Source of the DNA: Anaerolineales bacterium
GTDB taxonomy: Bacteria; Chloroflexota; Anaerolineae; Anaerolineales; UBA4823
Assembly: GCA_020060465.1 (NCBI GenBank)
Contig: JAGVAD010000033.1
Coordinates: 1 to 39,426, forward strand
Direction: 5' to 3'
DNA length: 39,426 nt
The notes beneath the pieces were generated by a model. It did not search any database, was not told the DNA's origin, and saw nothing but the letters and a program-made list of their open reading frames with translations. The position numbers were made by a program, and so were the translations under genes. Below, one piece after another: positions 1 to 7,626 of the stretch (positions are counted from its first letter, which is position 1; the number at the start of each line of letters is the position of its first letter).

Positions 1-289
1 GCGCGCAAGCCAACCCGTTATGCGCCGCCACTGCCAGCGCGGTGCTGCCGCAACCCCAGCCGAGTTCTTCGATGGCGATTGCTGCGCTCACCGGGTCAAC
101 ACCCGCGCCGCCATAAGCTTCGGGAATGTTCAAACCTAACAATCCCAGAGGCGCCATCTTGCGCACCGCGCCTTCGTTGAAGCGCGCCTCTTCGTCCACT
201 TCGTGCGCCCAGGGTTTTACCTCGCGGGCGACGAAATCGTGCACCGCCTCGCGCCACATTCGTTGCTCATCGTTTAGGTCGAAATCCAT
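1..289 (-). CDS. Acyl-CoA dehydrogenase, N-terminal part (cut by window edge)
   Basis: The minus strand reads an open frame from an ATG at 289 to the window edge, giving about 96 residues. It begins MDFDLNDEQRMWREAVHDFV and later has GLLGLNIPEAYGGAGVDP and AIAIEELGWGCGSTALA. These are the N-terminal helical domain signatures of acyl-CoA dehydrogenases, flavoproteins that oxidise acyl-CoA thioesters to 2-enoyl-CoA in the cytoplasm. The start is backed by a strong GGAGG Shine-Dalgarno sequence just upstream on the minus strand (290-300). The catalytic glutamate and most FAD contacts lie outside the window, so substrate class cannot be judged. The next gene upstream is a secreted glycosidase 145 bp away, with no obvious functional link. 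Confidence 0.88.
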   Translation of the reverse strand, partial: MDFDLNDEQRMWREAVHDFVAREVKPWAHEVDEEARFNEGAVRKMAPLGLLGLNIPEAYGGAGVDPVSAAIAIEELGWGCGSTALAVAAHNGLACA

Positions 290-434
290 TTTTTCCCTCC
301 CACTTTAAGCTATTGTTTTCTTCGAGCGCAGCAATCCAAGACGGGAGTCGGGCTTCTCTTCGATCTCCTTTCGATTACTATCCTTTGTTGCCTGGATAAG
401 CTTTTCTGAGCGCTCATGTTCCTCACTAAATACT

Positions 435-1973
435 TCAGGGTTGAAGCTCCAGCGAATCCTGATTCACCCAACCCGTGAGACCGGCAAAGTCTATTTTCCA
501 CCAATAATACCCTTTTGCCAGGACGCCGTTCATTGGATGTTCGACTATCACCCCCTGAGCGCCTGGCGACAACGTTGCTTGAACAGCGTAATTCGTCCCT
601 GGCCCCAGGCGGATATTTACTTCGCCGCTGTCTCGAATTACAACGATATCGCCGCTCTTGAACGCATTCGATGATTCCTTTGGCTGAATGACGACCATCA
701 TCAGGCTGTTCGCTACAGCGCGCTCGATTTTGGTTGGACCGCTCGTAGGAAGCGGCTGACCCGGCGCGGCCGGCTGGGCGGTTTCAATCAGCTCTGCGTT
801 TGGGTTGTTTTTGATCTGCCCATTAACCACCATCGTAGAGGAGCCTCCGCCGTCTAACGCAATCCCCCAATCTGCTCCCAGCCGCGTCTTAGCAAATATT
901 GCCAGTTCCACCATGCTCATCCCCAGGCTGCGGAAACGGTCGCGGCCATCCACCACGATAAAGAAGACCGCCTCACTGTTCAACGCGATCGCGGTGCGCG
1001 GGTTGCGTAACACCGCGCCCAAATCATCCTCCGCCTGAATGACGCCGTCTGCAAGGAAGATATAGCTGCCAGCCACGCTGGCATAGGCGTTGCTCCAACT
1101 GGCCGGATTGGGCGTTCGACAATCGGACTTGAAATGGCTTAACTCTTGTGAAATGCCGATCTCATCGCCCACGGCGATCTTTCCCTTCAAGTCTGTTATT
1201 CTCTTACCGCGGGCGGATATAACAATATGATCAAATGGAATCGGCGTCGCGCCTTCACCTTCCATCACTGCCTGTACCAGCCCTTTGACCATCGCCGGTG
1301 TAGGCGTTATGGTGAGCGGCTGGTTCAACTCGACCAGAAACTCCAATGCCGTCTTCCCACTTGTCAGGGCTGGCGTTGCAGCGTCATATTGAGGTGTGTA
1401 GATTACCAGGTCATCCTCAGTAGAGATCGAGTTTATGTCGTCAAAGGGAAGCGATTCTTTCGCTTTGAGCAAATGCAGAAGTTGCTTGCCGGGGCGGTTA
1501 ATCACACACTCGCCAACGAACGCCTGTTGATCCAGCGTCCAGACAAACCCACTGCTTCGCTGACGATCTTCGAAGCGCCTGGCGTACCAACCGGAATGTA
1601 ACTGACCGCTCCAGGGGATACCCGTTTGCGTGTCAAAATAGGAACCATTAATGGCTACAACCACCTGATTGCGGCCCCCCCATTCTTTTCCCCAGTAGTT
1701 AATCGCCTGATCGTAACGTGCTGCCTGCTCACGCACCGTCTCTGCGCCGCCGCTCAGACGCCCCTGCCCAATGCCGCTTTCAATGGCAACGCCTGCCTGT
1801 CTGCGTGACATGCGCGCCACATACACATGGTTAGGTTCTTCTAAATAAAACTCGCGGTAAGAAATGCCCGGCGCTAACTCCTGCCAAAGAGAACCCTTCG
1901 CCGCCTCATACCTGATGGCCGGGAGTGTTGCCAAAAGGATGAACAGAAGACTGGAAATTCGAAACGCAAACAT
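435..1973 (-). CDS. Secreted phosphodiester glycosidase (NAGPA-type) with C-terminal SH3 domain
   Basis: This 512-residue protein starts with a basic residue and a hydrophobic stretch (about residues 4-20), consistent with a signal peptide or anchor. The middle is a phosphodiester-glycosidase domain (DUF2233/NAGPA family). Its family marks are VVAINGSYFDT near residue 105, RNPRTAIALN, VVDGRDR and the glycine-rich LDGGGSSTMVVNG near residue 377. The last about 65 residues form a bacterial SH3 domain (VNIRLGPGTNYAV then WWKIDFAGLTGWV). Family members remove GlcNAc or related sugars from phosphodiester linkages, and bacterial SH3 domains usually bind cell-wall material, so an extracellular role in wall-polymer turnover is a reasonable inference. 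It is divergent from the muropeptide operon that follows. No strong Shine-Dalgarno sequence is visible at this start. Confidence 0.85.
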   Translation of the reverse strand: MFAFRISSLLFILLATLPAIRYEAAKGSLWQELAPGISYREFYLEEPNHVYVARMSRRQAGVAIESGIGQGRLSGGAETVREQAARYDQAINYWGKEWGGRNQVVVAINGSYFDTQTGIPWSGQLHSGWYARRFEDRQRSSGFVWTLDQQAFVGECVINRPGKQLLHLLKAKESLPFDDINSISTEDDLVIYTPQYDAATPALTSGKTALEFLVELNQPLTITPTPAMVKGLVQAVMEGEGATPIPFDHIVISARGKRITDLKGKIAVGDEIGISQELSHFKSDCRTPNPASWSNAYASVAGSYIFLADGVIQAEDDLGAVLRNPRTAIALNSEAVFFIVVDGRDRFRSLGMSMVELAIFAKTRLGADWGIALDGGGSSTMVVNGQIKNNPNAELIETAQPAAPGQPLPTSGPTKIERAVANSLMMVVIQPKESSNAFKSGDIVVIRDSGEVNIRLGPGTNYAVQATLSPGAQGVIVEHPMNGVLAKGYYWWKIDFAGLTGWVNQDSLELQP

Positions 1974-2112
1974 AAGGCCGCGGTTGAATCATAACATGAA
2001 ACCCCTAATAACTCTCCTCAAATGCCTGGTAGAAGTTATGGTAAACTTCCGCTTATTCCACGCTCTTTTTACGTCAGGCGGACTATTACCAGGATTCCAG
2101 GCTCAAATACCA

Positions 2113-2319
2113 ATGCCCCAAGGCTATTATCGCTACCCAACACTATATCGAGATATCGTTGTTTTCGTCAGCGAAGATGATTTATGGACTGTTTCTGCGG
2201 ACGGCGGCGTTGCACGCCGGCTGACTTCTAATCTGGTTGAAGTCAGCCGTCCATCTTTATCGCCGGACAGGAAATTGCTGGCGTTTGTCGGGCGGGGAGA
2301 GTGGCCAAGGGAATGCTAA
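2113..2319 (+). pseudogene. Orphan N-terminal fragment of a tricorn-type protease
   Basis: From the ATG at 2113 the frame reads MPQGYYRYPTLYRDIVVFVS, then EDDLWTVSADGGVARRLTSN and VSRPSLSPDRKLLAFVGR, and stops at 2319. This matches the first beta-propeller blade at the N-terminus of bacterial tricorn protease homologues (S41 family, normally about 1050 residues). Only about 68 residues remain: propellers, PDZ and protease domains are all missing, and the muropeptide operon follows 48 bp later. The likely explanation is a deletion that fused the 5' end of a tricorn gene to unrelated DNA. Upstream is a 6-bp inverted repeat GAAGTT/AACTTC (2032-2049) that could belong to the old promoter region. 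Translation may extend further upstream in the same frame, but that part shows no family similarity. Confidence 0.72.
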
Positions 2320-2367
2320 TTAGCTGATCACATCGAAAAGAAACGTCAATCTAAGGAGTTGATAATT

Positions 2368-3189
2368 ATGAAAATCTTAGTTGCCGCAGATATGGAAGGC
2401 ATCACTGGCGTTGTACATTGGGATCAAGTGAGCAGCAACCATCCTGAGTACGCCCGTTTCCGACGTTTAATGACGCAAGATGTCAATGCCGCAATTCGTG
2501 GGGCGTTCGACGGCGGCGCGGACGAAGTGATTGTCACCGATGGACATGGATACAGCCGGAACATATTGATCGAAGAGCTGGATGAGCGAGCGCGACTGAA
2601 CAGCGGCACGCCCGCTCCATTATCCATGGTGCAAGGGATAGATAACGGCGTGGACGGTGTATTGTTTATCGGTTATCACGCTCGCATCGGATCGCAAAAT
2701 GCAATTTTAGAGCATACCTGGTCGGATGAGCGCGTGGCCAACCTGCGGCTCAATGACCAGCTCATTGGGGAAATCGGGTTAAATGCTGCCGTCTGTGGCC
2801 ATTTTGGCGTGCCGGTATTGATGATCTCTGGCGATCAGACTGCATGCGCTGAAGCCAGGGCTCTGCTCGGTGAATTGGAGACGGTGGTGGTTAAAACCGC
2901 CCTGGGACGCATGGCTGCAGAATTGCTTCCGCCCGCGGTTACGGAGCAAAAAATCCGCGCCGCCGCCAGAAAGGCTGTCGAACGATTGAGAAATGGAGCT
3001 GCGCCGCAACCGTTTCGGCTCTCCCCGCCGATCAGTGTGGCGGTTGATTTTGTTCAGTCAGAGATGGCGGACAAAGCCGCTCTCCTGCCTGGCGCGCGAC
3101 GCAGCGAGCGCCGTGTTGAATATACCGCTCAGGATATGGTAGAGGTTTACGCGGCTTTCCGCGCCCTGTTAGCTCTTGCCAGGGGGTAA
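2368..3189 (+). CDS. dppA: M55-family D-aminopeptidase (DppA-like)
   Basis: This 273-residue cytoplasmic protein belongs to the M55 D-aminopeptidase family, zinc enzymes that release N-terminal D-alanine from peptides such as D-Ala-D-Ala. The zinc-ligand pattern known from Bacillus subtilis DppA is present with nearly identical numbering: Asp8 and Glu10 in AADMEGITG, His60 in VTDGHGYSRN, His104 in GYHARIG, and a candidate glutamate at 135. The EHTWS stretch (His116) fits the catalytic histidine region. AAGGAG at 2353-2358 is 9 bases upstream of this ATG, which favours it over an in-frame TTG at 2359. It is the first gene of a three-gene operon with a YkfC-like endopeptidase and a dipeptide epimerase, mirroring the dpp/ykf muropeptide cluster of Bacillus. 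No signal peptide is seen. Confidence 0.92.
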   Translation: MKILVAADMEGITGVVHWDQVSSNHPEYARFRRLMTQDVNAAIRGAFDGGADEVIVTDGHGYSRNILIEELDERARLNSGTPAPLSMVQGIDNGVDGVLFIGYHARIGSQNAILEHTWSDERVANLRLNDQLIGEIGLNAAVCGHFGVPVLMISGDQTACAEARALLGELETVVVKTALGRMAAELLPPAVTEQKIRAAARKAVERLRNGAAPQPFRLSPPISVAVDFVQSEMADKAALLPGARRSERRVEYTAQDMVEVYAAFRALLALARG

Positions 3190-3193
3190 TTCT

Positions 3194-5044
3194 ATGTCCA
3201 GCATCGTCATCAACGGCGCTGAAATCTACTACCAAACCTATGGGAAAGAGCGCCCTGGTCAGCCGCCGATTTTGCTCATTCATGGCGCTACCTCGACGGG
3301 TCAAGGCGATTGGGGAGCGGTCGCGCCGGCTTTGGCGCGCCGCTGGCGCGTCATTCTCCCCGATTGTCGTGGCCATGGGAGGAGCAGCAACCCGCAGCGC
3401 TCTTATTCATTCAAAGAGATGGCTTCCGATATGTCGGCTCTGGTGAGGGCCTTGGGATATTCGCGCGCCCACATCATAGGTCATAGCAACGGCGGAAACA
3501 CCGCCCTGGTGATCTTAATTGAACACCCTGAAGTGGTGCAAACCGCGGTAATCCAGGCGGCAAATGCCTATGTCAGCCCAGATTTGCTGGAAAGAGAGCC
3601 GGTTGCTTTGGACGCCGAGCGCATCGCCCGTGAGTCGCCGGAGTGGATGGAGGAAATGATCGCTGCTCACGGCCCGACGCATGGCGAAGATTACTGGCGC
3701 GAGCTGCTGGCTATGACGTTGAGAGAGATCCTCAGCGAACCCAATTACACTCCTGAGGATTTACAGCGCGTCCAGCAGCCAACGTTGGTCATCCAGGGAG
3801 CGGAAGACCCGGTCAACGCCCCTGCCAAACATGCTCAATTCATTGCCAGGCATATCCCTTATGCGGAATTATGGCTGCCTGCTGGGGTTCGACACAATGT
3901 TCAAATTGAGGCGCTGAGCGAGTGGCTCCAGCGGGTCGAAAATTTTCTGGAACGTCGCGGCGATGACGCCAACGAAGCCCTGCACCGCCTGCGCCAGGAC
4001 TTTTATGCCGACCAGCGGGCGTGGATCTTTGACCTGCGCGCAAGCCGTGAAAACGCGCCCAAACCCAGGATCGTTCTTTCCGGGCGGACGCTTTACTCCA
4101 GCCAGCGCCAGGCGGCTGTTGAACGGCTGGCGCAACTGGCAGAAGAAGACGAAGCAGCGCAAACCATAGACGCCGATTCGGTGCAGGTCTTACTGGACGA
4201 ATCCGCGCCGTGGGCGTTGGTCAACCGCTGTGTGACAGATCTGCGCCGTGAGCCTCGTAACCTTTCGGAGCGGGTCAGCCAGGCTTTACTCGGCGAAGCG
4301 GTGCGCATCTTGGAGGAAAAGGATGGCTGGGCGCGCGTGCGTATGGAACATGACGGTTATTTGGGGTGGGTGCATCTTTCCGCCCTCTATTGCTGCGACC
4401 GCTCCCAGGCGCAGGCATATCAGGCAGCTTGCCAGAGCATTGTGCAGGTGGAGCTGTTGAACGCCGTCGCTGCCCCCGGCGATTCGGAGATTTGTGGAAA
4501 GCTCCCCTTCGGGGTGCGGGTTCAAGTGAAAGATCGGCTTTCCGGCTACGCGCAGATTTGCCTGCCCGATGGGCGCGTGTGGTGGGTGGAAGAGGCCGGT
4601 TTACTGCCGTCGGAGCGCTGGCCCAAACCAGATGCAAACGGCATAGCTTTTACATTGAAGTTGGTACAAAAGTTTATCGGCGTGCCCTATCTGTGGGGCG
4701 GGCGCACTCCCTATGGCTACGACTGCTCTGGCTTGGCGGGGATTTTCTGGCGTTTTCTAGGCGTCAATTTGCCGCGTGACGCCGATCAACAGTTTCGCGC
4801 CGGCTCGCCTGTGGAGGAAACGCCAGCGCCTGGCGATCTACTCTTCTTCGGCGAACGTCAAGAGGATGTCTCTGACTCCAGGTATGAAAGCATCACCCAT
4901 GTGGCGATTTCGCTAGGCGGCGATCGCATGATCCATGCCAATGGGACTGCATGGGGGGTTTCCTATAACAGCCTCGATCCGAGCAGCCCAGAATATCGCG
5001 CCTGGCTGCGCGATCATCTGATGGGCGTCAGGAGGTATCTATGA
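3194..5044 (+). CDS. Alpha/beta hydrolase fused to SH3-SH3-NlpC/P60 endopeptidase (YkfC-like)
   Basis: This 616-residue protein has two enzymes in one chain. Residues 1-255 are an alpha/beta hydrolase with nucleophile Ser98 in GHSNGG, acid Asp205 in GAEDPV, His234 in GVRHNVQ and an oxyanion region at HGATSTG. A linker with predicted helices (about 258-330) follows, then two SH3b-like domains (about 340-400 and 415-475) and an NlpC/P60 cysteine peptidase (485-616). The peptidase has Cys511 in YGYDCSGL, His569 in THVAIS and His581 in MIHANG. The 12-residue gap between the two histidines equals that in Bacillus YkfC, which cleaves the gamma-D-Glu-diamino acid bond of muropeptides with a free N-terminal L-Ala. 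There is no signal peptide, so recycling is cytoplasmic. AGGGGG at 3181-3186 supports this ATG; the stop overlaps the next start. The hydrolase domain could be the aminopeptidase that splits the final dipeptide (inference). Confidence 0.9.
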   Translation: MSSIVINGAEIYYQTYGKERPGQPPILLIHGATSTGQGDWGAVAPALARRWRVILPDCRGHGRSSNPQRSYSFKEMASDMSALVRALGYSRAHIIGHSNGGNTALVILIEHPEVVQTAVIQAANAYVSPDLLEREPVALDAERIARESPEWMEEMIAAHGPTHGEDYWRELLAMTLREILSEPNYTPEDLQRVQQPTLVIQGAEDPVNAPAKHAQFIARHIPYAELWLPAGVRHNVQIEALSEWLQRVENFLERRGDDANEALHRLRQDFYADQRAWIFDLRASRENAPKPRIVLSGRTLYSSQRQAAVERLAQLAEEDEAAQTIDADSVQVLLDESAPWALVNRCVTDLRREPRNLSERVSQALLGEAVRILEEKDGWARVRMEHDGYLGWVHLSALYCCDRSQAQAYQAACQSIVQVELLNAVAAPGDSEICGKLPFGVRVQVKDRLSGYAQICLPDGRVWWVEEAGLLPSERWPKPDANGIAFTLKLVQKFIGVPYLWGGRTPYGYDCSGLAGIFWRFLGVNLPRDADQQFRAGSPVEETPAPGDLLFFGERQEDVSDSRYESITHVAISLGGDRMIHANGTAWGVSYNSLDPSSPEYRAWLRDHLMGVRRYL

Positions 5045-6033
5045 GCTTGACCTGGGAACCTTATACGCTGCGAATGAAGACTACCTGGCGGATCGCCCAT
5101 GGCGCAACGAACGAGCGCCATAACGTTTTTGTGCGCATTCATGAGGGGCTTGGCGAGGCGGCTGCTGTGCCACATCACGGCGAGTCTCAGGCTGGCATTA
5201 TCGCCTATCTAAAAGACACAGCCGAGCGTGATTGGGACCCTTTCCTCATGGAAGATATGCTTAATCAGCTTCCTGCTGGTTCTGCGGCGGCGCGGGCAGC
5301 CATTGATCTGGCGCTGCATGATGAATTGGGCAAAAGGCTGGGTCAACCGCTGTATCGTCTGCTGGGGCTGGATCCCAATCGAGCGCCGCTGACTTCCTTC
5401 ACCATCTCCATGGATGAGCCATCTGTGATGGCGGAGCGCGCTCACGCCTCAGGCTTGCCGATTTTAAAGATCAAGGTGGGTGGGGTGCAGGACGAGAAGG
5501 TTCTGGCGGCTATTCGGCAGGCGACCTCTGCTCGTCTGCGCGTGGACGCCAACGCGGGTTGGAGCCGAGAACAGGCTGCTAAGCTGATTCCACGCCTGGT
5601 GGAGTATGGCCTGGAATTTATCGAGCAGCCATTGCCGGTGGGCGACATCGAAGGTTTGCGTTGGCTGCGCGCAAAGAAATTAGGTGTACCCATTTTCGCG
5701 GACGAGAATGTAAAAACAGCTAAAGATGTGGCTGCGCATGCTGGCGCGGTGGATGGCGTGGTGATTAAGCTCATGAAGACCGGCGGTATACGTGAAGCCT
5801 TGCGCGCCATTCACGTTGCCCGCGCTCTGGATATGCAAGTGATGATCGGCTGCATGGTGGAGAGCACATTGGGCGTAACAGCCGCTGCCCATCTGGCGCC
5901 GCTCTGCGACTATGCTGATTTGGATGGCCCCTTGTTGATCGCAAATGATCCTTATGAGGGCGTTTGCTATCAGGGAGCGCGTCTGCTGCTACCCGACCGA
6001 CCTGGGCTGGGCGTCACGCGTAAGAATAATTGA
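5041..6033 (+). CDS. ykfB: Dipeptide epimerase, L-Ala-D/L-Glu type (enolase superfamily)
   Basis: This 330-residue enolase-superfamily enzyme belongs to the muconate-lactonizing subgroup. The catalytic set is complete: Lys143 and Lys145 in LKIKVGG, metal ligands Asp169 (RVDANAGW), Glu195 (FIEQPLP) and Asp221 (FADENV), and the opposing base Lys243 (VIKLMKTGG). Near the C-terminus YADLDGP supplies the Asp293-x-Asp295 motif that, in Ala-Glu epimerases, holds the ammonium group of the dipeptide substrate. The enzyme is therefore predicted to convert L-Ala-D-Glu to L-Ala-L-Glu after the upstream NlpC/P60 domain releases the dipeptide. Its ATG overlaps the upstream TGA (ATGA at 5041-5044), implying translational coupling. 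Specificity for other dipeptides cannot be excluded from sequence alone. Confidence 0.92.
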   Translation: MSLTWEPYTLRMKTTWRIAHGATNERHNVFVRIHEGLGEAAAVPHHGESQAGIIAYLKDTAERDWDPFLMEDMLNQLPAGSAAARAAIDLALHDELGKRLGQPLYRLLGLDPNRAPLTSFTISMDEPSVMAERAHASGLPILKIKVGGVQDEKVLAAIRQATSARLRVDANAGWSREQAAKLIPRLVEYGLEFIEQPLPVGDIEGLRWLRAKKLGVPIFADENVKTAKDVAAHAGAVDGVVIKLMKTGGIREALRAIHVARALDMQVMIGCMVESTLGVTAAAHLAPLCDYADLDGPLLIANDPYEGVCYQGARLLLPDRPGLGVTRKNN

Positions 6034-6053
6034 TTCCTTGTAAACACCAAAAT

Positions 6054-6082
6054 GCGCCGGGGATGGATGTCCGGCGCTTTTT
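6054..6082 (+). terminator. Rho-independent terminator of the muropeptide operon
   Basis: A 7-bp GC stem, GCGCCGG (6054-6060) and CCGGCGC (6071-6077), encloses a 10-base loop and is followed directly by TTTTT. It lies 20 bp after the epimerase stop. It is the only canonical U-tract terminator I found in the window. Confidence 0.88.
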
Positions 6083-6100
6083 ATATCTTACAAAGACTGC

Positions 6101-7450
6101 TCATCGGCTGTATTTTTGTAATGACTGGCTGCGCGTGGTCGCCATTGCCGCGCTGGCCTGGGCAACTGCGCTGACCACCTGCGGATTCAATTGACGCAAG
6201 AACTCGGCTGGAGAGATCCGACCAACGAACATCTCTTGAGCGGCGTCAAAGGCATGTTTGAATTCGTCTGGGGAGAGACTCTTGTAGATGAACAGCGATA
6301 AAGGCGATGTGTTCAGATCAAAGCCGGGGTTATCGGTGCGCCCGCTTGCTAACAGGTGATAAAACTCTGAATTTGGCTCTACCCAAGAAGGATTGTCAAT
6401 GGCAGGAAGATGTTTTTCCAGACGAGGAGCGCTCGCATCTGCTGATGTGTCGCCCATAAACAGAGACAGGGGCGCGTCGCCGCCCGATTCCATTGCTAAT
6501 GCTTCAAGCAGGGCTTGCGCCAGGAGCTTTACATGCAAGTAGCGCCGGGCGGTTTCAATATTGCGGCGCGCTCGTTCGACCATCCGCTTGAACTCCTGCT
6601 GCTCTGGTTCGCCGCCGTACTGATGAAATACCCTCTGTGGGTCTAACAGGCTGAAGAAGGCGTCCATATTCTGGAGCGCTTCTCGATATTCACGGATGGT
6701 GTACACATTCCCGGCGCGCAATGGCACATTCATCTCCGGAAGCAAGCGCCAGGTGTTCGATAAGAAAATCGCTACATTTTGTTCGGCGAAACCGGACACA
6801 TCTTTATTTGCTACCCGCAACGCCAGACGGATGGCGTCTTGGATTTCTTGATCTGTCATTCCAAAGTTCAATCGCTGGTTGATGGAACGCAAACGATCTT
6901 CCAGAGCCAGAAAGCAATCCTTCCCATCATCGGCTGGCCCGCGAAAAGGGATCGTCGCTTCGATGCACAAATCCATCAGCAACAAATCTTTCTGAGCAAC
7001 CAGGTCTCCGAGGCGAACGTTCATCACCACCGCGCTGAGAAATTCATTTAAACCGGTTGTCACCGACACGCCGTCACCGCGTTGATAGCCAAACGCCTCC
7101 AACACGAGATTAAATTGGGGAACATCAGGGGCGTCCAGAGCAATGGCAAACCCCTCTTTGTGCTGGCGTATGAAGGGGGCGATGATTCGGTGGATGGTGG
7201 GCAAGAAACCCAAATCTACCTGATAATAAACGATATCGTGGAAAAGACCGGCTAATGTCTGGATGGGGTTGCCAGGTTCAATGAAAGTGAATATATGTTC
7301 CAGGGTGTGGTAATGCCTGGCTTGCACCGTCATTGCCTTGTGGATAAATACCGCCAGCTCTTCCAGTTTGCTCGCGCTGACCTCTGAACCAAGTTCCCTA
7401 AAAGCCTGGTCGAAGGTCACGATCAATCGGTGCAAAGCTCCTTCAGACAT
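6101..7450 (-). CDS. HD-superfamily phosphohydrolase-like protein of unknown role
   Basis: This 449-residue soluble protein has, near its N-terminus, RHYHTLEHI (His46, His48, His52) followed by LAGLFHDIVY (His71-Asp72). That spacing resembles the metal site of a predicted HD-superfamily phosphohydrolase group (COG4339-like). The rest (about 90-449) is helical with charged segments such as FKRMVERARRNIETARRYL, and I do not recognise it. No signal peptide or membrane segment is seen. The gene is convergent with the muropeptide operon and shares the short gap holding its terminator. Its own promoter probably lies just upstream (TATAAT at 7477-7482 on the minus strand). No substrate can be proposed; cyclic-nucleotide or nucleotide hydrolysis would be typical of the superfamily only. 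Confidence 0.6.
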   Translation of the reverse strand: MSEGALHRLIVTFDQAFRELGSEVSASKLEELAVFIHKAMTVQARHYHTLEHIFTFIEPGNPIQTLAGLFHDIVYYQVDLGFLPTIHRIIAPFIRQHKEGFAIALDAPDVPQFNLVLEAFGYQRGDGVSVTTGLNEFLSAVVMNVRLGDLVAQKDLLLMDLCIEATIPFRGPADDGKDCFLALEDRLRSINQRLNFGMTDQEIQDAIRLALRVANKDVSGFAEQNVAIFLSNTWRLLPEMNVPLRAGNVYTIREYREALQNMDAFFSLLDPQRVFHQYGGEPEQQEFKRMVERARRNIETARRYLHVKLLAQALLEALAMESGGDAPLSLFMGDTSADASAPRLEKHLPAIDNPSWVEPNSEFYHLLASGRTDNPGFDLNTSPLSLFIYKSLSPDEFKHAFDAAQEMFVGRISPAEFLRQLNPQVVSAVAQASAAMATTRSQSLQKYSR

Positions 7451-7476
7451 GGTGAATCATCTCTGAGTTCAGTGAT

Positions 7477-7482
7477 ATTATA
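7477..7482 (-). promoter_or_regulatory. Probable -10 box for the HD-type gene
   Basis: On the minus strand this is a perfect TATAAT, 26 bases before the ATG at 7450. TTGACG lies upstream but only 10 bases away, so it is badly spaced as a -35 element. Confidence 0.4.
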
Positions 7483-7626
7483 ATAAGCAACCCGTCAATG
7501 AATGGATTGCGCGCTGAAGTATTGACACAACATCGGTTGCAAGCTCACAATGAGGTCAAATTATATCCGAGATACTGAGGATTGTCTCGGTGAAGGCGAT
7601 TTTTAGAATAGCCGCAGTTAATAAGA

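Noticed and set aside
310..504. 64-residue minus-strand open frame between the acyl-CoA dehydrogenase and glycosidase genes.
   Set aside because: It overlaps the end of the well-supported glycosidase, is rich in Ser/Arg and has no family-like features.
1864..2112. N-terminal extension of the tricorn-like frame.
   Set aside because: It overlaps the glycosidase start and shows no tricorn similarity before residue MPQGYYRY at 2113.
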